In this document: piece after piece, positions 1 to 11,301 of the stretch
Numbering within the stretch: position 1 is the first letter of the stretch
Layout of the letters: each line of letters starts with the position of its first letter
Assembly: GCA_003008705.1 (NCBI GenBank)
Contig: PDUO01000064.1
Location: 62,001 to 126,000 of the forward strand
Origin: Pezicula radicicola
Taxonomy: Eukaryota; Ascomycota; Leotiomycetes; Helotiales; Dermateaceae
Reading direction: 5' to 3'
Length of the DNA stretch: 64,000 nucleotides
The notes under the pieces: model-generated
Told to the model about the DNA's origin: nothing
Databases searched by the model: none
What the model saw: only the letters and a program-made list of their open reading frames with translations
Program-made: the position numbers and the translations under genes

Positions 1-648
1 ACCTCTACCTGACTTCTACCGTGCATGTGAAATTCCAAGTATTGTTGTTTCCACAAGTGATGCCGCTAACAACTTGAGCCTTGTATAAAAATGGTTGATA
101 TTGTGAAACAGATTAGATAACTTTCATGGTTTCTGGAATTTCTGACTACTGATAGTTGGGTTAGAAGAAGTTGAAGTTACTCTGCCTTCATGATTTGGAG
201 TTATAGCGCAACTTCCTCATTCCATTTCAATAGCACTACCCTCCCCTTCTTACATATTAGTAAGGATAAAAAATTAACAGAAAACTCACAGGTCATTAAT
301 GCACATATTGCTTGAGAGTTCTCTCAATCGTTCATTTCTCTTTCTATATCATGTACCACCTGAGGCAGGTAATGCATTCTGATGATCCACCTAACGCCAA
401 GGCCACTCACTTTCCAAGTATACCCTATCCTACTCCTACCCAATTCAAATCAGATCAATCAATAGCAAGGTAAAGCTCCAATTTCCCCTTTTACCACAAT
501 CCACTCCAAAACACTCCAAACACCATCAATCAAATCCCCGCTGGCTATATAGCAAAATGAATATATTGTACAATAGATTTCCCCAACGACCTTTTCGAAA
601 GCAAAGCAGAATCATCGAACCCAAACCCTCAAGAACACCGTTCGTTCA
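1..648. other. Intergenic, no gene seen
   Basis: No coding region, RNA gene or repeat is supported here. The right part is the likely 3' untranslated region of the large minus-strand gene that ends at 649. A short plus-strand open frame from 557 is antisense to that gene and has no family features. Confidence 0.5.
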
Positions 649-3600
649 TCAAATCGTTTCGTCTTCAAACATACTATCTTCCCACGAATCATCCTCTTCT
701 TCATCGTGCTGTTGTTTTCTTGGGCTCCTGCTGAAGCTAGGCCAGTTCCAGCCTGAGGTCTCTTTCTGTCCGCTTTTACTATGTGTCGTCGGGTTTGCTT
801 CATTCCATGAAGAACTGCTGTAGACTGTCGAATCCTTCTCTCTCTTCTTATCCTCGTGTTGCTCTTTCTTTCCAAACCCAATCCAGTTCCAGACACTACT
901 GTTCTGCTTTTCTTTGGCAGCTACTCCCCTCGGTTTCCAATTGTATTGTTCTGGAGGTGGACCTGCCCACGTTGGTCTGTTAAAAGGGTCTCGATTACCA
1001 TCAGTCCATATATCGTATACAGTATAAGCTGCCCCACTAATATACCTCCCGGTCCAATGATCCAATTTTGATGGTATCGCATAGGGGAAGTATGGATCCC
1101 AATAAGACCATTTCACGTCGTTGGAGCTCACTGATTTTGGTTTACAGAAGTACTCGCACATGACACTCTCGCTGATATACCAGGTGAGAAGTGTTGCGAG
1201 GAAAAATCCCAACCAAGTAAGTTTCCTGCGATTGTTTGGAGGTGTTCGAATGGTGAGCCTAGGGATGGGGATGGTGATGTGGTGGCTTTCAGATTGCGCA
1301 GCGCAGGTAGGACATGGTGGGTGGTTATGTGACGATTGTCGGTTTTGGTTCTCTTTTGATGAGGACTCTTGGTCTTTGATTAGACCTTCGATGCCACGCT
1401 TTGCGTCATGAATGCTGGCGGAAGTTTTCTTGAGAGATTTACTCATTCTTTCAAGAGCCAACCTCTCCAACATCATCTCCTTTTCTTTCTCCGATAATCG
1501 CCTCCCTTGGGCGTCGTATTCGAGGTCAACAGGTTCGGAAAATGTGGTGTTAGTTTCGTCTCCGGTAGCTCCTCCACCTGCGTCGAGAATTGCATCGAAG
1601 TTATCTAACGTAGAATCATCCATATGCTCCTCCTGCTGGATGCGGCGCAAATCTTCCCAGGCAGTGGATGGTCTCGCTGTATTCACAAGTGGGGGTCGTT
1701 CTCTAGGCCTCGTTGCCGGCTGAGGAGGAGGTCTTGATGAAGACTGGCTGCTACTAGGACGACTGCGGCTGCGACTACGCTCTCGAGGTCGTCCGCTTGT
1801 TTCCTTCATGGTATCTTTGACACCCAGTTCCGTTGTCTCATCATTTTCCACCTCGCTGGTTCTATTTGCAGGTGGTGAAACCTCCCGCAACCTCCGCGGT
1901 GGCCTCACTGTAGGCGCAGGTGTTTCTATGTATGCGCCTGTAACTTTTGGAGTAGGTAGAGACAAAGGATCTGGTTTTGGTTTCGGCGTTGCGTCTATAT
2001 GGCCATCATCACCTGGTACCGGTGATGGTGCTCGGAGCGAATTTCTTTCGGACTTGTTGTCTTGCAGCTCAAAGAGTGATGCCTCAGCCGCAATACGTTC
2101 TGTTGGGTCGACTTCAGACTTTGGGGGAGTGCTTGTTGAACTGAGGCGCTTCCTATCGAGTTCAGAGGCATAACTAAGCCTCTTTGTCGAGTCGTCTCTT
2201 GTTCTTTCTACTCGTCTGGGAAATGCGCGCTCTTGCTGTGCTCTTGGTGCCTTCTCATCCTGTGTCTCTTCGACTGCATCTTCAACTTTAACTTCCGCTT
2301 CTCTTGCGGTCTTCTCTGTTTCTTTCTCCTTCCCCTTTCCAGAATCCTTCTCATCTGCAGGACCAGGGCTCGCACTGGTTGCCCTTGATAACCTTCGAAG
2401 AACATCCCGAGAGTCATCTCTCTTTTGTCCGGACTGGCTTCCTTCTCTGTCATGATCACTCCTGCGTTCACTAGAATTATTATTACTTCTCTCGGCATAT
2501 GACGAGTTACTAAAAACTGTAATAGGAGTACCCCTTATAGGTTCTCCTTCCTCCTCCAAGATGGTCTTTTCATACATCATAGACTCATCGTTGTCTCGTA
2601 CTCGACTTGGTGCTGGTGATATAGAAAACCTATCTCTTGAGGCTTTTCGGACTACTTCTGGAGATTTTGATCTCTCTTCTGAATTCCGTTCTCTGATCTC
2701 TTCAAGTCTGCCACTTGCAATAGCGCTCTTTGCCAGGTTTTCGATTTCTCGACTGCGGATGTCATCAATCTTCGTATTTCTAACCCGTAATTGTGGACTC
2801 ATGGTGATTGATTGCGCTGTAAAGTCGAGCTCTGCTGCCCACAATCTGCTCTTCTCAGGTGACATACTATTTGGCTGTGCTGAAGCAGGCCTTGATGATG
2901 GTGGTGTAGGCTCTTGCATCGATACATCCTCAATCGATGGTAACGGCTTATTTGCATCAGCTTCTTCCCTATTTTCAGATTGTCGTTCCCTGGGCGGTTC
3001 GGGATCTTTGATTTCGACTGAGTTGTCGGGCGACATTGCCTTATTTATCCAACCTTGCATTTTCTTGGCTTTCGACCCCCAAGTCTTTGGTGGCTGGATA
3101 GGAGGTTCGCTCTCCTTCTTGATGTTACTTGTGCTCGCCTTCCTCACAACTGATCTTGCGGTGTCGGCAACTCTACTGCCAATGTTTGCTTTCGAAAAAG
3201 GTCCCCTTTGACTCCTCGCCATTTCAGAGACTCGCTGCTGATCGATAGAAAATTTGCGCATCTTCTGGTCAAACTCATCCTCGGTAGGGTCCTCTACCAA
3301 GCTAAATCCTGAAATGCTTCCGTCACGGGAAATGCTTCCCTCACTGGAGGCAACCGTACTATCATCTTCCATTTCAACAGCAAAATTCTGCCTCCCCAAT
3401 GGGCTCGCTCTCTTTCTTCCCAAGTCCATAGACTCGCCATTCCTCAGTCGCTGTATTCTCCTCTCGTCGGCCGACCCTCTACTCAGTGTCCTCGGCCTCG
3501 CCGCCGGACTCGGACTTGTATCGTGCCTCAACCTCTGGTTCTCAATAGGAACTGATGCAGACCTCTCCTCAGCCTCAGCCATTTGGTAGGCCTTCCCTAG

Positions 3601-3993
3601 TGTTCTCGGTGGACTCGGAGTCCCATCTGGTGTATAGCTTGCTCTCCTTGGGATACGACTTTCAAGTCGCGGGCTTCCTCTCCCATCCACACTCGACATT
3701 TGCTTTGGTTTCACGTCCCCATTATCATCAATCCTCGAGAAAGCCTCTCCTAACCCAAGCTTATTGCTTGATTTGTTGCGGCTAAGCCAGTTCCTCCCCT
3801 CACTTCTTCGCGCCGCTGCAGATGGGTCCACACCCTCATTCTCGTCCTTCGGCACACCAGTACCCGTAAAGTATTTTCCTTTTCGATCGCGTGGAGCAAA
3901 CAAAGGCTTATCGTTCCGACCAGTACTCGAGCTTCCTATGTTAAAACTAGAAAGGCGGCGAGAATTCGCGGTGTCGCGCTCTAAGTGAGCCAT
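649..3993 (-). CDS. Large low-complexity protein with one C-terminal membrane segment
   Basis: This is a single uninterrupted frame of 1114 residues starting MAHLERDT. I do not recognise the family with confidence. The first ~900 residues are rich in Ser, Arg, Pro, Glu and Asp and look disordered, with many SP/TP and RxxS sites. Better ordered, probably helical stretches lie in the middle (around SRLWAAELDF and the following REIENLAKSAIASGRLEEI). A CPTC motif precedes one hydrophobic segment at about residues 925-942 (TWLGFFLATLLTWYI). It is followed by a Trp/Tyr/Pro-rich segment (WSYWDPYFPYAIP) and an acidic tail. The layout fits a membrane-anchored protein with a long soluble N-terminal arm, for example of the nuclear envelope or ER, but that location is inference. 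The ATG at 3993 is the first in the frame. The next gene upstream on the same strand stops at 4443. Confidence 0.8.
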   Translation of the reverse strand: MAHLERDTANSRRLSSFNIGSSSTGRNDKPLFAPRDRKGKYFTGTGVPKDENEGVDPSAAARRSEGRNWLSRNKSSNKLGLGEAFSRIDDNGDVKPKQMSSVDGRGSPRLESRIPRRASYTPDGTPSPPRTLGKAYQMAEAEERSASVPIENQRLRHDTSPSPAARPRTLSRGSADERRIQRLRNGESMDLGRKRASPLGRQNFAVEMEDDSTVASSEGSISRDGSISGFSLVEDPTEDEFDQKMRKFSIDQQRVSEMARSQRGPFSKANIGSRVADTARSVVRKASTSNIKKESEPPIQPPKTWGSKAKKMQGWINKAMSPDNSVEIKDPEPPRERQSENREEADANKPLPSIEDVSMQEPTPPSSRPASAQPNSMSPEKSRLWAAELDFTAQSITMSPQLRVRNTKIDDIRSREIENLAKSAIASGRLEEIRERNSEERSKSPEVVRKASRDRFSISPAPSRVRDNDESMMYEKTILEEEGEPIRGTPITVFSNSSYAERSNNNSSERRSDHDREGSQSGQKRDDSRDVLRRLSRATSASPGPADEKDSGKGKEKETEKTAREAEVKVEDAVEETQDEKAPRAQQERAFPRRVERTRDDSTKRLSYASELDRKRLSSTSTPPKSEVDPTERIAAEASLFELQDNKSERNSLRAPSPVPGDDGHIDATPKPKPDPLSLPTPKVTGAYIETPAPTVRPPRRLREVSPPANRTSEVENDETTELGVKDTMKETSGRPRERSRSRSRPSSSQSSSRPPPQPATRPRERPPLVNTARPSTAWEDLRRIQQEEHMDDSTLDNFDAILDAGGGATGDETNTTFSEPVDLEYDAQGRRLSEKEKEMMLERLALERMSKSLKKTSASIHDAKRGIEGLIKDQESSSKENQNRQSSHNHPPCPTCAAQSESHHITIPIPRLTIRTPPNNRRKLTWLGFFLATLLTWYISESVMCEYFCKPKSVSSNDVKWSYWDPYFPYAIPSKLDHWTGRYISGAAYTVYDIWTDGNRDPFNRPTWAGPPPEQYNWKPRGVAAKEKQNSSVWNWIGFGKKEQHEDKKREKDSTVYSSSSWNEANPTTHSKSGQKETSGWNWPSFSRSPRKQQHDEEEDDSWEDSMFEDETI

Positions 3994-4442
3994 CGTCGCG
4001 CTGGCGGATAAGTCGTCATGGGCAAAAAATCTTCATGGCTTTGTATTGCAGAGGTTTACTTGTATGCTTAGGGAACCATTAGCGGTAGCTATTCTTTGTT
4101 GTTGGAAAGAGAATCGTGGACGCGCAAAGAGAAGAGGCTGGTAATTGTTACGACGAGGCCGAAGCGCGTCTCGCCTACTGTACTGTAGCACGTTGGTTGA
4201 TCGTCAAAGTTCCTACCTCCACACCGAGGCTCATAGCCGCCCGTTTACTACTACCGTGCCTTTGACAATACAAATAACTTAAATCGATAGCACGGTCATA
4301 TAAAAGAACGGTACTAAGTTTGCAATTTGAGCATAGCTCCTTTAGGCCTTACTTCCTCGACCCTGGTCCAAGTCTAGCCCTACTAAATCTAATTGGTCAT
4401 ACAAGAACAGAATGTAATCTGCGCAATATCTTTACGCCCATC
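3994..4442. other. Intergenic, promoter of the membrane-protein gene
   Basis: About 450 bases between the stop of the Kes1-like gene and the ATG of the large membrane protein, both on the minus strand. No gene is visible. It should hold the 3' end of one and the promoter of the other. Confidence 0.4.
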
Positions 4443-5728
4443 TCACTTCAACTCCGACTGCTGTTCGACGGGCTGCACGACCTTAGGCTCTACGTTATCG
4501 ACAGGTGCATGCACCTTTGCCTTGACTCGCTCGGCCTTTTCCTTATCAAACCTCCAAATACCTCCAGTCTTATCTGGCTCTGGGTTTAGTTGGATCGCAG
4601 GTGCCAACTGATTAAGAACAGGATCGGACTCGACGAGACTGAAATATCTCCTCTCCCAGACCCTGCCTTCCTCCTTTTCCTTCTGCCTCAACTCCCGCTG
4701 CGACACCTCGATCTTTGTCTTCTCTATGCCGGTCAAGTCCATGTCTCCCTTTCCGATTCCATCTGCCACTTTGGCCCATGCCCTTCTGGATTCCAAGGGG
4801 TCTTGCTCCTCGATCGGTGCTATTATGATGGGTGTAGTCGGTGTTGCGTCCGCGTCGTATTGATCGACTAGAGCACCATACTTAGAGGAACCCTCGTGGA
4901 TTTCGAAGGTCTTTGTCCACTGTCCAGTAACGCTATAGAGAGTATCTTTCTCCTTTCCGGTGGGATACAAGGTAGCAACGAAGCTATTCTTCTTTCCTGA
5001 GAGCCATCCTTTTCCGCTATAATCGATCTTCGCTGTAAAACCAGAACTGCTTGTAATATATGTGCTGTCGTTGAGCTCTACGAACGGCGAACCGAAGATG
5101 AGGCCCTCGATGTGCAAGTTGGGAAGGGTAATGAGATAAGTCTCGTCATATGCAGGTATGCGAAAAACGGCGTGTCCGATTTGCTTGACATTGATGGTTC
5201 GGGAGAATGATGCCTTCTGGGCGTTGTAGCCTTCGAGATACACCCCATGCTGCTCGTTCGATATGCGGTAAGCTGTAGCGGGAGGATGATGGCTATCGTA
5301 CGTTAGTAAGTCCCGCATTTCGTCGGTTGAGGAAGTACACACCATACTTGTTCAGACACCAGCTCCGTCGTTCCAGCTGAGTCTATCCACTTTCCAAGGA
5401 AGAGCTCTCCTAGGAATGGATTCAGGGGCTTCTTCTCATTTCCAAATTTGTCACTGCGGCTGGCATAGCTCTGCTTTAGAGTGGTAAGAAACCATTTCAA
5501 AACTAACAGAGCTCGCTTCTGGGGGTCCTCTTCCTTTGCAGGCGCAACGAAAATGGAAGGTTGTTCTGCCCAGTATGCAGAGAACTCGGTCAGGGACGTC
5601 GAAGAAAGGATAAATGGAGGAGCAGTCAGAGAAGACAAATCCCCAGAGAAGGACGCAATGCTCTTAAGAAAGGCTGACCAAGAGCCCCGGTTCTGCGCGG
5701 AAATGCCAGCTCCTTCTTTCTCAGACAT
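4443..5728 (-). CDS. KES1: Oxysterol-binding protein, Osh4/Kes1 type
   Basis: Two exons, 5728-5343 and 5292-4443, joined by a 50-nt intron (branch ttactaac) give 411 residues. The start is at MSEKEGAG. The protein is a short ORP with no PH domain, ankyrin repeats or membrane segment, matching the ~430-residue Kes1/Osh4 subfamily. These proteins exchange sterol for phosphatidylinositol 4-phosphate between ER and Golgi membranes. The ORP signature is present with the His pair that binds PI4P, but it reads EQVCHHPP (residues 126-133) where the usual form is EQVSHHPP. The Cys129 codon is split across the intron. [12 protein letters not shown] and the C-terminal [15 protein letters not shown] region also match the family. 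The only splice that keeps the frame uses the GTGTGT donor, so I regard the Cys as genuine. Confidence 0.92.
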
Positions 5729-6430
5729 GGTGAGTGTGGGGAATTTGTGTACCTGCCAAGCCAAGAATTAGTTTCGCGGCGCTAAACGTGCTGGCCGCGT
5801 TGCTGTTTATTTGGTGTAAATTATTCCGGTGAAGCTTTGGGTGATAGAGTCGACGCGTCTGCAGTTTTGAGTTGGAGAGAGATTGAAATTCGGTTCCAGG
5901 TTGTGCAAATGAATGGATGTTTAAAGAGGGGAGGGGCCTATGTGAAGGTAATTCATCCAACCCATGACGCAGCCCCTTGCACCATCTGGATGTTATTTAG
6001 GCGCTAAACTTACTAAAGACTCAACAGAGCAGCACTGGCACAGCACTGCAAGACAAAGTTTTGGTCTCGGAGCGAGCCTCCTTTTGAAATTCGGAACTGG
6101 CCTTTGTTCAATGACCTGAGTAACTGGCCAGTTATCATACCAAACCTCTGACCATACTCTGAACGACCATCTATCATCACATTGACAGTGAACGTCTACT
6201 CACGTGCTCTTCAATGAGCATAATTTTTTACGAATGGGGCTGTCTCACGTTTTAAAGCGGCACACGGCACGTCAAAACTTACATCAACTTTACCAAGATC
6301 TAGTGCCAGTCATCATCACTAAACATGAAAAGTCATACAAGTCATTTCATTGCCACTTATCATCTATTTCCGCAGTCATATCCCACGGTAGTGATCTATT
6401 GAGCTTTATCCTTTACACCCCATGCATCAT
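5729..6430. other. Intergenic
   Basis: About 700 bases between the ATG of the Kes1-like gene and the last exon of fructose-bisphosphate aldolase. No coding signal is seen. The left half is the Kes1-like promoter and the right half the aldolase 3' region. Confidence 0.4.
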
Positions 6431-6880
6431 TTACAGCCTAGGGGCTCAGAGTCAGTGTTACTTCATCGACCCGTTTAGAATAGTACTTACTGGCCAGCGG
6501 TGTTAAAGTCCTTAAGACCCTCCGCAACACGAACAGACATAGTCTTCTCTCCTTCACGAACCCAGACACGGGGATCGAAAAACTTCTTGTTTGGCTTGTC
6601 CTCTCCATCTGGGTTACCAACTTGCTTCATGAGGTAGTCCTTCTTGTTGAGAACGTAGTCACGGATACCAGTCAGGTAGGCGTATTGCAGGTCAGTGTCG
6701 AGGTTAACCTTGACAACACCGTACGAGATAGCCTTGGTGAATTCCTCCTTGCTGGATCCAGATCCACCGTGGAAGACCAAGAAGACAGGCTTGTCCTCCT
6801 TGGCTCCAATGGCCTCCTTGACATGAGCTTGGTGCTTGCCGAGGAGCTCAGGGTGAAGCTTGACGTTTCCTGGCTTGTAA

Positions 6881-6912
<32 letters not shown>

Positions 6913-7754
6913 GGAAAAGTATGGGGAGATTGGGGAAAGAGCCTTGTAGATGGCAAGGATATCCTCGGGCTGTGTGTACAAGGAGTTGTTATCAACATCC
7001 TCATTATTAACACCATCCTCTTCACCTCCAGTAATACCAATCTCCTATAAATACAGTGAGTGATTGTCTATTACACCCGGAGACGCTTTCCAACGTACCA
7101 TCTCAAGCCATTGCTTCATTGGGGCAGCACGCTTTAGGTACTCGGCGGTGGTCTTGATGTTGTACTCAACATCCTCCTCGCTCAAGTCGATCATGTGGCT
7201 AGAGAAGAGAGGCTCGCCATGAGCCTTGAAGTACTTCTCGTCAGCATCCAAAAGACCATCCAACCATGGAAGAAGCTTCTTGGCGCAGTGGTCGGTGTGG
7301 AGGACAACTGGAATACCGTAGGCTGGGGCAATAGCACGAATGTACTCAGCACCGGCGATACCGCCAGCAATGGAAGCTTCTTGCTTGCCATTTGCAACAC
7401 CCTGTTTCCCCCCATCTATTAGCCACGTCTTGTCCTATCCGCATAGGTTATTGTCTCCATACCTTTCCAGCGAAGTAAGCGGCACCACCTTGCGACATCT
7501 GGAGAATGATTGGGGCCTTGGCATCGCGGGCAGCCTCGAGAGAAGCTACGACAGTGGAGGAGGAGGTAACGTTCTATAGCACGGAAGCATTCAATCAGCT
7601 TTGAATCCAAAACAAACAACGGTCGTCTGCAGTTCTGCGAGCTTACAATGGCGGGGATGGCAAAGTTGTGCTCTTGAGCGTAGTTGAAGAGCTTGAGGAC
7701 ATCATCGCCAACGATGACACCGGTCTTTCTTGAAAGGACGTCTTGAATACCCAT
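6431..7754 (-). CDS. FBA1: Fructose-bisphosphate aldolase, class II (zinc)
   Basis: Cytosolic glycolytic and gluconeogenic enzyme that interconverts fructose 1,6-bisphosphate with dihydroxyacetone phosphate and glyceraldehyde 3-phosphate. Five exons (7754-7647, 7573-7463, 7401-7099, 7044-6491, 6437-6431) give 360 residues, the normal fungal length. Class II hallmarks are visible: HTDHC (catalytic Asp110, zinc His111), GGEEDGV after residue 175, GFGNVHGVYKPGN (His227) and FHGGSGS (His266). The last exon is only 7 nt (G CTG TAA) and adds a terminal Leu, giving NTAGQL. If the last intron (6438-6490) is retained, a TAA that overlaps the GTAAGT donor stops the protein one residue earlier at NTAGQ. 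Either form should be active. The ATG at 7754 opens MGIQDVLSRKTG, as expected for the family. Confidence 0.97.
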
Positions 7755-9579
7755 TGTGAATGATTGATTGTGAAATTGGAACTGTTTGTGTAGAAGCAGG
7801 ATCAGTGACGTGTAGTAGTACTTAGAAGGAGGGTTGGAGGGGTAGATTTTTCAACTGAATTCAAATGGTTGTAAGTGGAGAATTGCTGAAGGACCGATAG
7901 CTGTGCGTGGTGGGGTAATTTCGCAGTGTGATGCTCACTGAACGTCACCCGCCACAACAGCCCATGCAGCCCTATCCACAGTAACTCGTCTGACCATTGA
8001 GACGCTCCATATGACGAATGAGCTGACCTACTTTTGTAAAATGTGACTCGAGTGGTAAAAGTTAGAACTGCTGAGGGTATGAGGCGAAGGAGTTGTTGAG
8101 GAGATGGCGAAGAATCAACCATCGAGAATCGGCAAGAGAGTTTGTTCAAATGCCAATGCCCCTCACCCATTCCCGATAAGGCGCCGGCCTTTCCCGGTAG
8201 TATCATCACCCGTCCTCGCAGCACTGAAACCACCTCCATGAATGAATCGGCCAAGGGGAAGATAATGTCATATAATTGCTCCGTCCAATAATTCATAATA
8301 ACGCACACCTTCCCCGAACATTTCAACTTGAAGTAATATGAGATATGTCTTCCCATCACCTCATCTCTCAATGGCTATCAGAAGCAGAAGACAAGTCGAA
8401 GATCTAGCTAAGCAAGAGCGGTATCACTAGCACTGCTTCTACATAGCAGTAAGGCAAAACAGTGCTTGTTTATCTATTCATACCCATCTCTAGGCGAGTG
8501 GTTCAATCTTGTTCTTGGCCGCCATCAAGAGTTCTCTAACGGACTCGAACAGTAGTCAAATCCACCAAGACTCCTGGGCAGCTATAAATCAAGCACATGT
8601 TCGGCGTCGGAATCCGAAACAGTTAAGGCAAATTGTACACGCCAAGGTCTTCTGTTGTCTGTGGATGCTACCGGCACTAATACCGGCCCTTCTTCAATAA
8701 TGTTGCCATCGTAAGAGTAAAAGCACTGCCAGTGTACACAGTGGTACCGGGTGTTAATTGCTTTGCAAGATGTTATTGTGGATAATTAACTATTGGGGTA
8801 TAAGAGACATACTGGACCAGTATCCCACTCGAGTTGGGTAAACCGTCGCTCATATGTCAATATAGCCCTAATGGTGAAGTAAAAGGGTTCCCTCAAAAGA
8901 CAATTCGTACAGTACACAAAGACTGCTTCGTTTGCTTGAAAAGGCTAACCTAATGATGGAAGGTTTATTTATTACCACTCCTGACTCCCACAATAACCAA
9001 ATTGGCTTGAGCGTGGGCAGTTTGATCAGGCAAGTCGTCACGTTAGTTCCTGTAATTCGCCGAAAGTGCTATGGATTATGACGACATCCTTGAGTTATAT
9101 ATATATCACCAACCTCTTCATAGAAGGTCATATTTGGGTAGGAATAGTTGTGCGTTTCAACATGAAATTCAACCAAATTGCCTTACGACTGGAACTATAC
9201 CATATGGTTTACAAGAGAACAGATACAGCAATAGAGGATGTATAAAAATGTACAAGAGGCAAGCAATAGCAAAAAGTTTGTAGAAGTAAGCCATGCTCTT
9301 TGTATATGGAAAACGGAATTCAGCCTTGTCGGTTTAGATAAAATCCTAACATTCTAAAACCTGTCAGAAGAACCAGCAAAGTCACACAGCTAAGCATCCT
9401 ATTCTTTACCACTCTCATTGTGCATGTTGCTAGCCATCTATCGCTCCTGAGACATGGCAACCCATTAAGCGATTAGTAGCTTTTATCGAAATTTGAATAC
9501 ACAGTCGAAAGTGTTCACTGCATTCATTTTCCACGGACGTCCCATGAATACCGAGGTTGAGTAAGTCTAAATGCCGTCG
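7755..9579. other. Gene-poor stretch upstream of FBA1
   Basis: No supported gene. The part next to 7754 must hold the aldolase promoter and leader. A 189-codon minus-strand frame at 7802-8371 has no family features and lies in that upstream region, so I leave it out. The remainder has short open frames only. Confidence 0.4.
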
Positions 9580-9887
9580 CTAGTAGGCGATACGCTTGCT
9601 TTCTTCCCACACAACGGGATCCCCGCCATTCCCTGCAGAAACACCGTCAAGTTCCACCAAATCATCAATCAACACGTCCAATATTACATGAGCGAACGGC
9701 GAAAAGAAGTAGGCTACTTTTCGTACTGAATACACTCACGGATACTTCCGGCTTGAGGAGATTCTCATTGCTCTCATTGGCGGAATATTTTGTGCTGATA
9801 AAGACAAAGGACGGCCGAATGGTCACAACACTCCGGAAGGACTAGAAAGACGTGAAGTTTATAGATTCCACTCTTATTGCCCCAAGA
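9580..9887 (-). other. Possible terminal exons of an unrecognised gene
   Basis: Tentative. On the minus strand a frame ending with TAG at 9580 is open for about 50 codons and ends GDPVVWEESKRIAY. Its left part reads FSPFAHVILDVLIDDLVEL, which looks protein-like. It can be entered through an acceptor in ..tattcag near 9746. Just upstream, a second open stretch (TIRPSFVFISTKYS, then NENLLKPEVS) begins after another acceptor-like ctttctag near 9840. I could not build a complete model with a start codon and consistent phases. This may be an unannotated small gene, a relic or chance. No function is suggested. Confidence 0.2.
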
Positions 9888-10244
9888 TTCATCATGGGGG
9901 TATATAACGTATACTGGCGGTGTCGCTGGGTCAAGTGACCGGCGGAAACGAACGTGGTAGACTACGTCTTGATAGCAGCAAATCATCAAGAAATGCAAAT
10001 GAAATCAGACTTCGAAATCTGGTGCTACTTCAGAGCATGTCTCTATTTTCTTTTCTTGGCTCGTTGACTCGATGCTGTCGCTTGATCAGCCCAACCCAGT
10101 CTGCTTAGACATACTGTCGCAACCACATTACAGCTATATAAACCTACCAATATCGACTTTTCCTGGAGGGGTATGAGTTGGAAATCTTTCATATTTTACA
10201 CCAAAGTATTTGTACATGTTTGTACAGTCCAGAGCTCTGGCAGC

Positions 10245-11301
10245 TCAGGCTTGAGCGGTGACTTTAACCGATCTTCGGACGACATCTGCTGCGCCCTTGA
10301 GCGTAATATCGACCTCGAAGATTCCCAGATGCTTAACACGATCTTTCTCCTCTCCTTCCGCTTCCACAAAGGCAATGTCATCAGGCGATAATACAACCCG
10401 GGATCCTTCTTCGTCCTCTGCTAATAGAGCCTTGAGGTTTGCGGCAATATCAGCTGTGGACACTGAACCGTATATGCTGGTTTTTCCTGTAGCTTTTTCG
10501 GCCTCCTTGCCTTCAGATGCAGCAGCTGAGATGGCGGAAGTTGCCGGTATGGATGGAGACAACCTCTTCTTTACTGGCTGTGCTGCTACCACAATAGGAC
10601 TTCGGTAAAATTCTAGGTAGGATGGTAATACGTTCTCGAGGATTTCAGTCGAACGTTGTGGCTACTGAATGTCAGCAAAAGCCCCCTCTTTGAAATACTG
10701 GGGCTTCGTACACTAAGAAGGTCGGGTAGCTCCAGTTCGGCTTCTTCTTCTTCCTTGATCGCAATCTCATCTTGTTCCAATAAGACCTCTCTTTGCATTA
10801 GTCTCATCTCTTTCATCTCCCGTTCTTGTCTGTCTCTTTTTGTTTCCTGAACACCGCTATGTTTATAGGTCCTATCTCTTTCGACGACTTTGTCAACGCC
10901 AATCTCTCGCAACTGAGCAGGTGTAATGTATTCGGCGACCTTCTTTGGATACTACAGAGATGTCAGCTGAATGCAATCCAAAGATCTATATAGTAGAGGC
11001 GCCTACAAAGGAATTGCGCATAAGACCTGGCGCCAAGCTCAAAACAGTCCCTGGAAGTGAGAGTTAGCACGAGTAATGCATATTTCTTCATGGTTGAAGT
11101 GTGGCAACCTTTTCTGCCATATGTAGGCATATTCTTAATGAGCCGCACATGGACCTTAGCTGTTGTCTTTGCAAGCTTCTTCTTGCCACGAATCTGTTGG
11201 TATGATTGGGAACCTGGCTTCGAGGCGTCCCCTAAACTGCCCGCCATTCGACGAATGCATGACATGCATTGTGGCGCTCTAGACACCAATGGCGATGCCA
11301 T
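10245..11301 (-). CDS. Mitochondrial large-subunit ribosomal protein bL9m
   Basis: Four exons (11301-11109, 11050-11007, 10951-10712, 10661-10245) encode 297 residues. After an Arg/Ser-rich presumed mitochondrial presequence comes the bL9 N-terminal RNA-binding domain: KVHVRLIKNMPTYGRKG joined by splicing to TVLSLAPGLMRNSF and YPKKVAEYITPAQL. A charged helical linker follows (KRDRQEREMKEMRLMQ), then a fungal C-terminal extension. Family knowledge places bL9 on the large subunit of the mitochondrial ribosome. The protein is about twice the length of bacterial L9, as usual for fungal forms. The first intron has an uncommon GTTGCC donor, but only this junction rebuilds the L9 motif. The ATG at 11301 is chosen because the in-frame codon upstream is TTG. 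Confidence 0.88.

Noticed and set aside
2561..3211. 216-codon plus-strand frame
   Set aside because: It is the antisense shadow of the large minus-strand coding sequence, whose codon texture is much stronger.
7802..8371. 189-codon minus-strand open frame upstream of FBA1
   Set aside because: No domain, unusual Trp/Ser/Leu composition, and it lies in the expected promoter of a highly expressed gene; probably chance.
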